64,000 bases of DNA from Acanthamoeba castellanii str. Neff (GCF_000313135.1 NW_004457490.1:186311-250310); one strand, 5' to 3'; shown: positions 33,301 through 46,500, numbered from the stretch's first letter. Notes: generated from the sequence alone by a model not told the origin. Made by a program: numbers and translations.

Positions 33301-35297
33301 AGGGCTTCCCGGAAGCGGATCTCTCTTTGATCGGAGCGGATGTCGACCTTGGCCTCGTTGAGCTGTTCGTGAATGTCCTCCAGCTGGGCCATGAGCTTCT
33401 CCTGCTGCTCGCTGGCGGCCTTGTTGGCGGCGGAGACGGAGGCGAGCTCCTCCTCGAGCTCGCGCTTCTTCGCCTCGGTCTGGTCGATGAACTCCTGCAC
33501 CTTGGAGTACCGGCGCTCGTACTGCTCCTCGGTCTCCGCGAGGTGCTTCTTACGCGCCTGCAGGTCCCTGAGCTTGGCCTCGCTGGTGTCCCGCATCTCG
33601 GAGTCCAGCCGCTGCTGACGGATCAAGCCCTCCAGCTCCTGCTTGATCGGCGCTGTCTCCCGACCGGCCTCCTGCTTCCTGTTGTTGTATTCCTCCTGCT
33701 GCTCCTCGGAGAGCACGAGCTTCTCCTGCGCCTCCCGCTCCTGCACCTGGGCCTCGAAGTCGCTCGCCTTCTTGCGCACCTCGTCCAGCTCGGTCTCGAG
33801 GGCGTTGATCTCGTTGCGCTGCTCGTCGAAATCGGCCTGCTGCTTCTTGGCGGACTTGACGGAAGATTCCAAGCGCTGCGTGATGTGCGCGATCTCCTCC
33901 TGATTCTTGATCAGGTCGGGCGACTGTCACAAAAAAGCATCACACAGGTTAGGAAGACGTCTGCTTGTAGGAAGGTGCTAGACTGCTTGCGTGCGAACCT
34001 TCTTGCGAAGCTCGCGCTCCTTTTGGCGTAGCTGCTTCTCGAGATCGAGGGTCTTCTGGTGGGACTTGGCCTGGCGCGCCTTCATCTTCTTGAAGCGCTT
34101 TTCGACGTCGTCGCGCGACTTGTCGAGGTCCTCGAGCTGCTTGTTCCCGTTCTCGACGAGCTTCCTGTCCTTGCTCAGGTTCTTTTCGATGTGGAAGAAT
34201 TGGAAGAGCATGTACTCCAGCAGAACGTCCCTCTGTCGTTCAAGAGGAGCACTAGCGCTTAGAACCGAGTGCTCTCGCAGCAGAAATTAAAGAGAGAGAG
34301 AGAGAAGGCTAGCATGGAGGGAACGCGAACCTGGGTCTTGACGAGCTCATTGAATCGCTCGGCTTCCTCCTTCTGCTCCTTGTACTGCTTCTTCTCGGCG
34401 GAGATACCCTTCCTCTTTTGAAAGTTGAAGATGGTGTTCTCCTCGGCCTTGTTCTTATCGTCGGCGAGACGGTCGTACTCCTCGCTGAGCTGGTCCGAGC
34501 CCGAGATGGACTCTATCAGGGCGGTCAGCTCCTTTGGCGACTTAGACGCAATGCTTTCTACGTCTCCCTAGCGGCAGCGATGAGGCCAGAGGTCAATAAA
34601 GACTTTACGGTGAATATTTCAATTATAATAAACGTTAAAAGAAAAATAATGGTGATCTCAATAACAAAAGAATGAATAAACAAAGGCCATTGTACGGGCA
34701 GGTACCTGGAAGACGAGGAAGTTGCGCGCCTTGACGAGGATGCCGAATTTCTGAAGGCGGGCATCGTAGGCGTCCCAGGAGACCACCTTGCCGTTGATTG
34801 AATATTCACTGCTTCCGGCTGGTGTGATTTCGCGCCGGAAGACCAGCTCTCGTTCCTCGCCCTCTGGCCCGTGAAGGAAGACCAGCTGCACCCACGCTCT
34901 CTCCTCTTCGGTGCCCTCCATCTGGTCTCCCTCCACGCGATACACGAGATCCCTCAATCGCGTGCCGCGCAGCTGCTTCGTCTTCACACCGAGGACGAAG
35001 CTCACTGCGTCCATGAGATTCGATTTGCCTAAGGCGAGCCATGCACCAGTGTCAGTAGCGAGTCTAGAAATAAAGAAGGGAGAGAGCAATAAGGTACCGG
35101 CGCCATTGGGACCAATTACGGCGCTAAACTTGTGGAATGGGCCGATGGTCTGCTCGCCTTTGTATGATTTGAAGTTGAATACCTTCCATTCAAGAAATTA
35201 ACAATTAATCAGCTGTTAAATCAATTGGCCCTTGTCTTCCATTAATATTTGCCATTGCACTCACCTCGATTCGCTCGATTCGGCCTGATTGCGGCAT
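30355..35297 (-). CDS. SMC1: Cohesin subunit SMC1, about 1245 aa, one junction out of frame
   Basis: ATPase arm of cohesin. Fifteen exons: 35265..35297, 35098..35182, 34706..35028, 34331..34567, 33999..34232, 33258..33923, 33052..33168, 32738..32984, 32116..32656, 31741..32036, 31566..31668, 31327..31457, 31021..31244, 30505..30931, 30355..30429. Walker A GPNGAGKSN is split by an intron. Long coiled coils flank a hinge at about 33.0-33.3 kb (GVIGRM, LVEPQARQYHVAV, KNGTLIRKSGLMTGGPG). At the end are the signature QLSGGER and Walker B FFVLDEVDAALDN. Start MPQSGRIERIEVFNFKSY. The 32116/32036 junction uses GT and AG sites but leaves one extra base, while both flanking frames are clearly SMC1; I suspect a 1-nt sequence error. 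Confidence 0.95.
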
Positions 35298-35476
35298 CCT
35301 CGGCCTGCTCCTATCTCTTCTTCTGCTACGCGATGTTTGACTTTTTTGTTTCCCGCCACTCTTGCTCCTTTCGCGCCAAAAATAAATTCATCAATTCCAC
35401 TAACCCATTAATTCCTAGAATTAGAAATATTAGTTCTTTATCGAGAGCACAAATTGAGGGCAGGTCGGTTGGTGAG

Positions 35477-37804
35477 TTAGAGGAAGGCGTCGCAGATGGG
35501 GGCAGAAACGCCCTGGAAGAGGTAGGAGGAGAGGCTCTCGCCGAATATGTCGAAGAGCTCCCGGTAGTGGGTGGTGAGGTCGGGCATGAGCTTCTCCAGC
35601 GCGGCTCTGTGTTCGGGCGGCGGCACAATGGCGGCGGGGATGGCCGGTGGGATCCCCTCTGCTGCGCTGCCGTTGCTCTGCTTCTCCTCCTTCACCTTCT
35701 CCTTTCCCTTCTTACTTTCTTTCTCGCTTTCACCGCTTCCATCCTCCATCTCCATGCCGTCCTCCTTCCCGTTGCTCTCCGCATCGTCCTCCTTTTCCTT
35801 CTTGACGGCCGGAGACCTGGCCGCCGCATACGCGGCCGACGTACTCTGCTCCAGATAGCGCCCTGCCGCTTTCTGAGATGGTACGTTGTGAGAGACAAGA
35901 CGCGACCGGTGTGTGTGTGTGTGTGTGTGGACGCGTACCAGCAAAGCGCCGTAGCACTTCTTAGCCTCGAGTCGGCGGATGGCGTTGGTGCCGTTGAGTT
36001 CGGGTTCGAGGAGCGTGAGGTAGGACTTGAGGTTGGGCAGGATGAGCAGCTGCGTGACGTAGTGCCCAAGTGAGCTCAACCCCACGATCGCACCGTAGTG
36101 AGTGGTGAGCGGCCTTGACAGGTCCAAGAACGCGTTGATCAACGTCTTCGTGATGCGAGGCTGCAGATTCGTGTACGCCTTCCCAAACCTGAGGACGAGT
36201 GGAGCCATGTCAGCACGCACACGACACACGCGACAGAGCAAACCAAAAGGTACTGAAGACAGGGCGAAGATTACCGGAGGCAAATGAGAGCGACGAGAGA
36301 GGCGGCATAGTCCCGCAGTTCCCAGTGGTCTTCGTTCGGGTTCTCACACAGACGGCGCCCGACGAGGCAAGTCAAGATGGGCGGCATGAGCTGATGCAAC
36401 TGTTTTTGCAACGCGACGTGCCGTCGACGCATCGACGAGCGGGAGTGAGCTCACAGTGCATTCTCTCACAGCGGTCGTGAGAAAGGAGATGAGACGTACG
36501 TAGGGCTCGATGTGCAGGTTGTTGCTCTGCAGGAGTGCCCGGACCATGCGCATGAGGTTCTTCAGGTAAGCCAGGTTGTGCAGATTGTGCGTCACCTGCA
36601 AAAAGCGAGGAGAAGATGAAAGCAGTTGTTAAGATCCAGGCAGCTCTGTGGGCGGGACAAGCCCCCGAGGGCACATACCTCGTCCGATATGAACTGTGTG
36701 AAGTAGGGCAGAAGCTGTTGGATGCCGGGGTCTGTCGCAAGGCTGTTCAGAGCTGCCGTGGCCACCTTCTCGCTGGTGCCTGTTGAGCGTGAGCCCAAGC
36801 TTCTTCAGTTGCGAACCAGAAACGAGGGGGGAGAGGAGCACGCACCCTTGACAGCCTTGGTGATCTTTTCGTAGTAGAGCTGGAGCTCCTTTGACAGTGT
36901 GTGCTTGACGATGGGCCGCACCTGCAGGTCGCTCTCTGCAGCGGCGGCCCGCTTTCGCTTGAGCGCTGGAAGAAGGAGAAGGTGAGTCCGCTGGCTTGCC
37001 AGTGTCACCCAAGCAGGCAACTGTTCGCTTCGAGTTCCGTACCGGCATCGCCTGTTTCGATCTGGAGAGTGGGGTTCTGGGGGATGGCCGGCTGAACGCC
37101 TTCAACGGCGAGCCAGTGTGCCGAGAGGGAGCTCTCGCGCGGGACCTCGGGGAGGGGCGACGCAATGATCTCGGTGAAGTCGATCTCCCGGTCGTCGATG
37201 AAGAACAAGTCCTTCGTACCCACTGCAAGCACGCGAGAAAGAGGAGACGGCGAGGGAGTAGCAGGAAGAGTGAATCCAGAGTTGCAGAGCTGATGAAGGG
37301 TGTAGCTCGAGAAAGCAGTGGTAGAGGTTGCGCACCGGCTTTCACGAACTTGAGCGGTTCATTGCCTGAGAAGCCGTAGAGTGTCTAATACCCGAAGCAA
37401 GCAGAAGAAGCAGACCAGCGTGTGTAAGGAAGGGCGCTGAGCCATGGATGCAGAGAGAGAGAGAGAGGTGCAGATTGAAATCAAAAGAGGAGAGGGAAGG
37501 TGCAAGAGGCACAAACCTCGACGTTGCGCAGGCGAAGGGCGTTGTTCACGTCCTCTGTGGACATCTTCTCCCTCTTTGAATGTCGCATGAATTTGATCGC
37601 CTCCTGCAGTGCACTGGCTTAGAGAGGAGGAGACCAAAGACGCTGCACAAATCAAATTTGGTGGCGAAGGGGGGGTGCCTGGATGATTTCGCGCAATCGG
37701 TATTCCACATCCGACGCCAAGCCAACGGCAACCTCATTGCTCAGGTTTTCTATGCCGACACTTTCGGCGATCACCTTGATCGAATCGCGAGGCAGCAGGC
37801 TCAT
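35477..37804 (-). CDS. TAF6: TFIID/SAGA subunit TAF6, 509 aa
   Basis: General transcription factor. Exons 37679..37804, 37517..37603, 37336..37384, 37043..37222, 36846..36965, 36679..36779, 36500..36595, 36275..36399, 35939..36188, 35477..35872. N-terminal histone fold: [59 protein letters not shown], then TLYGFSG. The HEAT domain follows: [94 protein letters not shown] Lys/Glu/Asp/Ser-rich insert lies near the C-terminus. The first intron has a GC donor at 37678; the join [11 protein letters not shown] is conserved, so it is real. Confidence 0.95.
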
Positions 37805-37950
37805 CTTGCCAACTTGCCGATGTGCGAAAAGTGGCCAACAATCAAAAAATCTCAACTAAATCAAACGGTAAAAATAAAACAAAAAAAACGCTGATCAAAT
37901 TAATTTTACGCAAGTAGAGGATCCTCTCAGTGGAGTGTGGCGGCTGTGGC

Positions 37951-39606
37951 TCAGGCGCCGTAGTACTCGAGCTCGTGTCTCCGCTGTCGGAGGCCAATGA
38001 CGATGGCGGCGCCGAGAAGTACGCCGAGGAAGACCATCAGCGTGAGCGAGAAGGCCACCATGCCGCTCTCACCGCCGGGGATGGGCGGTCCCACGCGTCG
38101 GGCTCGTCAATGAGCAGCTCCGCAGTGTAGGCGGTGTTCGCCGCACCCACGGCCGACGTCGTCAGAGCCATCTGCACGTTTACAATCCTTCCGACCTAGA
38201 GCACCGCCATGCGCCTTAGAAACACATACACACAACACACACCACGCACGCACACACACCCACACACACGGAGGCAGATGATGGGATGGATGTGTACCTC
38301 AATGACAAAGCTCGTGGGGGAGGCGCTGGCCAGGCGTTCGGCAAAGAAGAGGGCAATGTCGTTGCGCAGGCCCAGCTCCACGAAGCCCTCGTGGTAGATG
38401 AACATCGAGTCCTTGCTCGTGGCCGGCGCAATCAGCGGAGCCTTCGCCATGCACTGGCACAACGGAACAAACAGAAGCGATAAGGCTCGACAGAACAGGC
38501 CACGATGCAGGCCAACTCGGGGTCGGGAGACACGTACGTCGGAGTTGGTGTCGACCACGCGCTGGTAGTTGGGGAACAGGCGCACGACGGCTCGCTCGTT
38601 GTGGGCGCCATCGAGCTCCTCGAGGTCGGTGATGTGGTTGAACTTGGACCCTTCCTCGTGGTTCCACATGAAGTCGTAGAACGCGGCCAGGTACCACTGG
38701 GTGATCTCCGTCCGCACCTCGTACTCGGTCGGCTTGAGCATCATCAGGCGGATGTGCGGGCAGCCCACATAGTCGGGCTGCAGGAGCAGCGCGAGGGCGG
38801 CCTCCTGCTGCTCCGCGGGCACCGGTCCGCTCGGGTCAAAGCTCGAATCGTTGAGCGCCGCCCGCAGCTTGGCCAAGGTGGGCTACGGCATGCAACCATC
38901 AAACAAGCGTGAGGGGCCACGCGCGAATGAAGACAAAGAGCGAAGAGCGAAGAAACGGGCGTGTACCAGGTCGGAGTGCAGGTACCAGCGTCGGACGCGG
39001 TTGACGTTGCCCAGGTACTCGTTGAGTAGGTCGCGCACGGAATCGCGGGTGAGCGCCGCAGAGGGGTCGACCTGCTTCAGTTCGCGCTCGTAGACGGCCA
39101 GCGCCACGATGAACTCGCCCGAGTCACCGCCCGGCGTGTTCAGCTGCGGTTCGGTCGAACGCCCGTCGATGCTGTATCCCCGCCGTTGTCGGTTGCGCCG
39201 TGGGTCATTCATGACTCCGTCCCCGGTCGCTTTCGTTCTTCCATTCTCTTGCCTCTTCTTCTCCGCTTTCGTTCTTTTTGGCTTCGCGGGGGGGGGGGAA
39301 GGAGCGACGGACGTACCACGACCAGTGGACGCTGCGCGGATCGACGAAGGCTGAGGCCGAGCGGAGATGAATCTCCACTTCCGCCGCGGGAAGGCCACCT
39401 TCTCCCTTGTGCGTCTGCTCGACTGCCACCCTGGGAAGATGGCACGAGAACTGCTTGGCTCCTAAAAAAATATGTAAATAAAATCAAGCAGCCAAAAGAA
39501 TGAGAACGGATTATATAAAAAAAGTGGGTTGCGCACCATGGGTCCAGAGGCAGAGGGAGCCGAGGATGATAAGAAGCAAGAGTGCGTGCGACCACGAACC
39601 GCCCAT
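37951..39606 (-). CDS. Type I membrane protein of unknown function, about 380 aa, 1-nt frame break
   Basis: Exons 39537..39606, 39317..39461, 39171..38967, 38538..38882, 38298..38453, 37951..38171. Signal peptide MGGSWSHALLLLIILGSLCLW, a lumenal/extracellular domain of about 320 residues with few Cys, then one membrane helix (SGMVAFSLTLMVFLGVLLGAAIVIGL) and a short tail RQRRHELEYYGA with a YxxZ-like sorting look. Conserved-looking blocks are LLNEYLGNVNRVRRWYLHSD, EITQWYLAAFYDFMW and FVELGLRNDIALFFAERL. I do not recognise the family. In the last exon, GACCGCCCATCCCC needs one more C to read DRPIPGGES; otherwise the helix is lost. That points to a homopolymer error. Confidence 0.75.
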
Positions 39607-39848
39607 CTTTGTATGAGAAAACAAGAACACATACAAAAGTGAGAAACCAGGTTGGCCTGTGTCCGAACAGGAAATTACAGGTCGAAAATAATAAAGAAAC
39701 AATATGAATAAAGAAAAGGAAAAACCAATGGTAAAGCCGAGCACTTGCTATGTTAACACAGAAGGTGGCAAAGGCAAGGTAAGTTCCTCAATCTTGCTCT
39801 GGTTGGACAAAGAATGTAAACTTGTTTCTCTTTTTCACAACGGCAATC

Positions 39849-42800
39849 TTACACGATGGCGGGTGCCTCTTTGCCCGACGTACTACCGGGCATGGCCAGG
39901 GAGTAGGAGCGGAACGCCTTGTCCAACTCCTCTTGCACCTGCACGCGCGTGCGTTCATTCGCGCAGGAGGTGAGCAGCGTACGCCTCGCAGGAAGGGTGA
40001 ACGTGCTGGTGGAGGCAAACCTGCACCGGGGTGTGGCCTTTGCGCAGAAGCAGGCGGACCTGGCGGAACAGGTTGTCGTAGATGACCGAGCTGCAGATGA
40101 CGCTCATCTGCTGTCGCGCCTCACTTTCATTGTGCTTGGCTGGACCGGGGAGGGAAGAGCGGAGTGAGCGATTAGGGGGGTAGTGTGGACAGGTTGAGCG
40201 TCAATGGCGTGCCCGTGTACCTCGCTTCAAGAGGGCCTCGTTGATGTCTTCGGCGACCTCAAGGCCTTCTTTGCGATCCACCAGGGCGCAGCATTGGTTG
40301 GCCGGCACCAAACCTTTTTTTTAAGGCGCAGACATGAACGTTTGTTAGCTCATGCCGTGCGCAGAGCTGAAGAACGAAGAACGATGAAGAACGATGAAGA
40401 ACGAAGAACGATGAAGAGCCGCACCAACGTTCACGAGCGATCGTATGGTGTTAAGCGTGTCAAACGTGGTTTCCATGTACACAAGCCGCGGAGTTGTACG
40501 CGGGTCATAGCGCTCCGTGTCCCTCGCATCCAGAACCTGAGCTCAACACAACGCGCGATCAGCAGACAGGTTTCCCAAGCGTAAGTCTTCGTACCTCGAA
40601 GCCAAAGTTGCTCAAGAGCCCGCGGAGCGTACGGAAGTAGCCCCGGTTCGTCGTGTCGAACACGATCTTCTTGCGCGACGGACCCGGACGCTCGTCCGGT
40701 TCGTCGGGCTGCGTCCGCCCCACCGGCTGCTCATTGCCGTCATGCGTAGCCGCTCCCGCGGTAAATTTACTGCGAGCAAATGGGTGCAGGTCAGGGTCTG
40801 TGCTGTGCGCGCGGTGGTGCCAGAGAGGATTGTTTGGGGGGGGGGTACCCGTTGGCCCAATCCAAGATGGCGCGCAGCAGGGGAGCCTTGGAGTCGATCA
40901 GCACATCGACCTCACGTAGCTCTCGCACTCGATCCGCAACAGTATACCTATTGCCGCCTCCCGTTTCCTTCGCGTGTTTGTGTCGTGTGTCGTGTGTCGT
41001 GTGTCGTGTGTCGCGTGTCGCGTGTCGCGTGTCGCGTGTCGTGTGTCGTGTGTCGCGTGGTGTCGTGTGTCGTGTGTCGTGTGTCGTGTGTCGTGTGTCG
41101 TGTGTCGTGTGTCGTGTGTCGTGTGTGTTAGCACAACACATTAGATGCCTCGATCGAGGTATGCAAGCAACGGAACGAACGTACAATGCTCATTTGCGGA
41201 TCGGCCAGGAGGACTCGAATGACCTTGTCCTCCGGGGTCACCGCCGGGTCCTTGCGCAGCCGTTGCTCGATCATGAAAAAGGCCTGCAATAATTGGTCCA
41301 CGCGGACGATTAGGGTTACTTTCCCCCCAATGCGAGGGATCCAGTAATGGATAGGTTACCTGAGAGGCGTCTTGAATGGTGAGGTCCTCGTCGAGATCGT
41401 GTCGCAAAGAGAGCGACTGCTCGCCGACGCTGCTGTCGGCTTCGACGACGAGTATGCGCTTGCCCTGTTCTGTGCGTATGAGCCACTTGTGGTCCACGTT
41501 GAACCCGTTCCACTAGCGAGCCACCACAATTAGTCTTCATGCCTAAGATATCATCTTCTCGGCCAGAGCTAAGGGAAGAGACTTACTGAGTGCCTCTTGC
41601 CGTAGGAGCGGGCGCGGATGCTCCAGAAGATCGGGTACTTGCCCTTCTGCGTGAAGTCGTGGAGAATCCCTGGATCCTCCTGTCAGCCCCCACAACGGCC
41701 AAGAGGTTGCTGGTGGTCAGAATGCGGTGCAGGCGGTAGTGGGACTAACGGGTGAAGCTGCAGGGTACCACGATCGGTACGATATGCAGGCCGTCCAGTT
41801 CCACTGACAGCTCCGTGCAGTCGCTGGACTTGCCGCCGAGCCTGACCACACGCTCCTGGTGCCCCAACAAAGAGTTTACACAAGTGCGACGACGATTGTG
41901 AGACGAATCTAAACAAGAGTGCAAGTGAGTCGGAGGCGAAGTGCATACCTTCGGCCCGGAGTAGGTGAGCATGGGCTCTCTTCCATGCATCACCTTTTGG
42001 CGGTACTGATGTGAAGCTTCAATCCCTGAGCCACCACGTTGAACGCCTGCAATTACCCACCAGCACGCACACGCACACAACGCATACCAGTTAACAGGGT
42101 TCGATCCGATGGGTAGACGCGAGTACTCGATCAAGGAATGGTCAGGTTCGAGCGCTGCCCAGCCTCATGATGCACACCTGCGCGATGCCCACGAACCCGG
42201 CCACCATCGCTCGCATCGTTTGGAGGCTCTGTATGAGCGACTGAAGAGAGAGAGAGAGAGAGACGCGGTAAGTCAGTGCTCGACCGACAGCAGACCTTTC
42301 ACGTTCGAGTGCGCACCTGGCGTGAGGCCTCCTCGGAGGTGATCGGGTGCGAGGGAGTCCATAGCAGCTTGGAGGGGAACTCCCTGCCCTGCGCCCGCAC
42401 AATCGTGGCAGCCTGCTTGGTCTTCCAGATGAACGAAGGCAGCACGTTCTCCCATCCGTACCTGATGGCGCGCAGACGCAGCAGGAGCGTGAGCGAGTCC
42501 GCCTGCGTACTCACAAGCCAGTGTGCGACCACTGGGCAAAGGGTCGGTGTACCGCGTGATGAATCGCAGCGTCTCCATGTCCAAGCTCCTCTTCTTGGTG
42601 AGCAGGTAGCCCTCGTACATTCCTGCACCTCAGCCATCGAATCATTAGTCACTGGAGGCCAGGCCATCCCACCGGGGGCTCGAACGCACCGAGTCCCATG
42701 ACGCTGCCCACCATCACCACCAATCCCACCTCTGCACACGCACGCGCGCCACCACACATACGCACACACGCACACACACGACCCCAGCCGTCAGTAGACT

Positions 42801-43256
42801 GGCCGAGGAGCAAGTGATGGAGGTACCGGTCTTGGGGTCTTGCAGGCTGGCCAGACAGCGACGCATCACGCGCGTGGACACCTCCCACGACTGCAGGGCG
42901 TGCGAGCCCCACGCGGAAAGGAGGAAGGAGCGATCGACGTCGTGCCACTCGGTCGGGATCGACTTGTCGGCTGCCGGCAGCGGCATCTGCTCGTGATGCT
43001 GGTCTCGTGGCCCACCCTCGCAGTCGTCGTCTTCTTCACGCCTCCTCTCCCTGTTATTGTTGTGATGGTGGTGTGCGTTGCTGTGGAGGTGGAGGTGCAC
43101 GCCGCGGACGGGGTGGTAGCGCAGCAGGCGGTGTCGATGGTCGGCCAGCAGCACCGACGAGGAGAACCACTCCCTGCGCTCTTGGCGATGGCCATCGGCA
43201 CCGGTGGCAGCCACCTTCGAGACACCAGCTGGTGCGGCATCCCTCTCTTCTGCCAT
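39849..43256 (-). CDS. Unrecognised 17-exon protein, 696 aa, two possible membrane segments
   Basis: Exons 42827..43256, 42690..42731, 42511..42622, 42317..42461, 42176..42240, 42088..42125, 41949..42046, 41750..41855, 41587..41669, 41360..41512, 41181..41283, 40849..40957, 40595..40769, 40425..40536, 40221..40313, 40003..40139, 39849..39938; every junction keeps phase. N-terminus is His/Arg/Asp-rich with a His/Asn run. EVGLVVMVGSVMGLG and a later MRAMVAGFVGIAQV are hydrophobic enough to touch a membrane. The middle is beta-rich (TELSVELDGLHIVPIVVPCS, YPIFWSIRARSYGKRHS). The C-terminal third is mixed alpha/beta (KKIVFDTTNRGYFRTLRGLLSNFGFEVLDARD). I cannot name a family. Several junctions (42088-42176, 40957-41181, 39938-40003) were picked among alternatives. 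Confidence 0.6.
40980..41128. repeat. (TGTGTCG)n intronic satellite
   Basis: About 150 bp of a 7-bp unit TGTGTCG with TCGCGTG variants, filling most of the 223-bp intron between exons 41181..41283 and 40849..40957. Confidence 0.9.
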
Positions 43257-43329
43257 CTGCAGTCCCTACCGAGTGCACGTAGTGGAATCGTTGTCCTACT
43301 GTGACGGATGGTGACGAGCGCTCACCAGA

Positions 43330-43357
43330 TCTTACGATCGTCACTACAATCGTAAGA
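43330..43357. promoter_or_regulatory. Perfect inverted repeat in a divergent promoter
   Basis: Arms TCTTACGAT (43330-43338) and ATCGTAAGA (43349-43357), 10-nt spacer. It lies in the 341-bp gap between two divergent starts, 74 bp from the leftward one. It could be a dimeric factor site. Chance occurrence of a 9-bp arm is low but not negligible. Confidence 0.4.
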
Positions 43358-43597
43358 AAAATGGATCAACATGATTTCAACGATCTGCGCAAGATGCGGC
43401 ACTACCACAGAAGCTGGTAACAACCTCCTTGCTGGGCTGCCCAGTGGTGCACGCTTGATGTATTATTATCTTCTTTCTCATTTTTGTTTATTTATTAATT
43501 TCTTGTTTGATTTTCTGAAAAGAAGAAAGGAAATTAGGTGAAGAGGTCAGAGAACCAGCACAAGACGCAACAGCAAGAGAGGACGTGCAAGAAGAAG

Positions 43598-46500
43598 ATG
43601 AACAACAAGGAAACGCTCGAGTCCTTTCAAAGCATAACAGGAGCCGACGAGGCCACCGCGCGATGCTTCCTCGAATCCTCCAACTGGAATCTCGAGGTGC
43701 CCTCTTCTTCCCTGTCTTTTGTGAATCACACCAACACAGGCTGCTCTCAACGTGCTTATGTGCCCACCACCACAGGCGGGCATCAGCACTTTCTTCGACC
43801 ACGGAGGGGTGAGCCCAGCAGCCGCGGTCGTTACGGCCTCGAGGGTCCCCTCCCTCGGCAAGAGCGACCACAAGCAGAAGAAGACGCTCCACAGGAGCGG
43901 CAGCGGAGGAGACTGGCCGACCACGTACCATCCCACGCCACTCATGTCTTTATTTCTTTCTCTATTTATTATTCTTATTATTGGTGCGTGTGGTGCGTGT
44001 GTGTGCGTGTGCGTGTGCGGCCGAGATCAATGGTTGATGATGGCGATGGTTGGTGGTGATGGTCGATGGCCGATGACACAGGAGAGACGACGTGAAAGAA
44101 GAGCTCGCGAGGCTCAAGGAGGACTACCAGCGCCTGCACGAGCGGCTGGCGCTGTACGAGCGGCGCGAGAGGGAGCAGCAGGAGCGGGAGCTCGAAGAGG
44201 AGGAGGCGCGCCGCGAGCTCGAAGAGGAGGAGCGCGACAACAGATCGGCGGCCGCGGCCATGGTGCCAGTGCCGATCGACCCCGAGGAGCGGCGGCGCGC
44301 GCGCCAGGCCTACCGTCAGCTCGCCGGGCGGCCTCGCGACGGCGACGTCGGCCTGTGGTCCAACCGCCAGCGTGAGCGTAGCAAGCTGCGCGCCGGCGAC
44401 CTGCAGGCCCTGGCGCACATGCTGGGCCTGGCGATGACCAACGCCGAAGCGACGCGCACGGCGCAGGCCCTGGCGACTCGCGCGAGCGGCGGCGACGACG
44501 GAGAAGACGCGGAGCAGGTCATCCGTGGTCTCGTTTCCTACGCTGGTGGGCCGCCGTGCGAACCAAGGTTCTCTTTTCTCTCTGCGTCGTGGTGTGTGGT
44601 GTGTGTGGTGTGGTGTGGTGTGTGTCAGCTTACAAACATCAAGCGAGTGCGGTGGTAGTGCGTGTGCTCACGAAAGTTAGTTTTTACGTTGTCCTTGAGC
44701 GCAGCTGAACAAGCAAGATCAAAAGCCGGGCGAAAAATGGAGTGCGGTCAACCCGCTCGCCAAGCTGCAGCCGTGGACCACCTTCCTCGCCCAGGCCCGA
44801 AGCGCGGCTCAGGCTTCCGCAATGGATGGTGACTCGGGTGACGTCACCCTGGACGTCGACATCAATGCGGGCACTCCTCCCTCTTCTCAGGCCGCGGCCA
44901 TTCACGCCAAGCTCAGCCTCGACGCCACCCAGGGTTCGTTTTTCTTGCCTGTCCTGCACTTCGTACATGTGATTGTCGCCCTCACTTCATCTCACCCATC
45001 ATTTTCCTCTATTTTTCTCACCGCAGCGGCCTTGTGGCGAGAAGACCACCGCGCTCCGTCGGAAGACAGCACCATCCTCTCTTTTTCCTTCACCACCGAA
45101 GAGGTACGACATATCTGAAGTGCCCTTCTTTCGTCGGGGCTTGAGGTGGGTTGGATCTGACCAGGTGCCCATTCATTTTTGGTTGGTGAACTCCCACCAG
45201 GGCGTGGACAGTTTCGGCCTGGGCGAGATCTCGGGCGCGCTCAAGGACATTCTCGCGTCGATGCAGCCAGTGCTCCAGTACTCGAGCTTCCAGGTGCAGG
45301 TCAAGCAGCAGCAGCCGAGGGAGGGATGCAGCGACGGGAAGGAGAAGGACAAGGCCGTCGCCGACGAGGGGGCGGCGCGCATCTTCCGGCTCACCCTCTT
45401 CTTTGCCGACCTGGCGCCGGTGCACGAGCTGGCGGGCCTTTTGCTGCTCGGCTTCGAGGCCAAGGACCTCGAGGCCAGCCTACAATTCAGCGGCGGCATC
45501 TACAACGACGAGAAAACGGTGCGCAATGATTATTTTTTATTTTATTTGTTTTGTTGGTATATTTCTGTATTAATTATCATTTATTCATTCATTATCTCAA
45601 ACTTTCCGACACCCAGAGCGTGCACAGCGAGGAGAGCATCAAGGCCAGCGCCAGGGTGCGCGCCCAGCTCCCGGGCCACCAGCTGGCGGTGCTTCTGAAG
45701 GCGCTCAAGGCCTACCGCGCAGCTACGAACCTCGCCGGCGGGGCTGTGCGCCACGACGACGACAGCGACGACGATGATGCCCACATCGCGAAGCTGGTGA
45801 CCAAGCTGCGCCAGCTGGCTCTGCGGTTTGAATTTGCCGACCTTGCCGACGCTCTCCGCCACTACCTCCCATCGTTGGCGACCGCGTGGCCCTCAGCTCA
45901 AGCAACGACGTCGGGATCCTCCACTTCGTCATCGTCATCGACGGCGGCGTTCATGGAAGATGTCAGGACCTCACCGTCAAGCGCGCGTGCTGCGACGAAG
46001 CTGACGTGGCATTCGCTGAGGCAGAGCCTGTGCGCACGCTTGGCGCAGGCGATGGTCGGCGCCCCGCCGCCCGCCGTTGCGGCCTACAGCGACATTGTCC
46101 AGAAGCTCCGCGTACCGACCCACCCTCTCCGCACATCATCAATCCACTGACATCATGCGCTTGGCGTCACCAAGCCTAACGTTCTAATCTCCTTCCTTAT
46201 CAGGCACTGGATTCGATTCATTTGCAATGCGGAAACGCTGCGTTGCGCGTCACGTTCGACAACGCGCTGCTCTCGTTCCTGCCGAGCATGGCCGAGCTGA
46301 CGCCCGTCATCGGTACTCCACGCCCCTCCCTCTATTTGAACCTGCCGCCACTGTGTCCGCCTGACCCGTAAGCTTGGCTTGGCCGCACCACCCAGACAAT
46401 CTGCGGGAGGCGCGTAGCGAGGAGGCCGCACGAGAGAGCCTGCACTCGCAAAACATCAGGCTGGTGTTCATGGGCGACGACACGGTGGGCAAGGTACGCG

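Noticed and set aside
33198..34031. 277-codon ORF on the plus strand, Leu-rich
   Set aside because: Complement of SMC1 coiled coil (CTC/CTG from GAG/CAG); no independent support.
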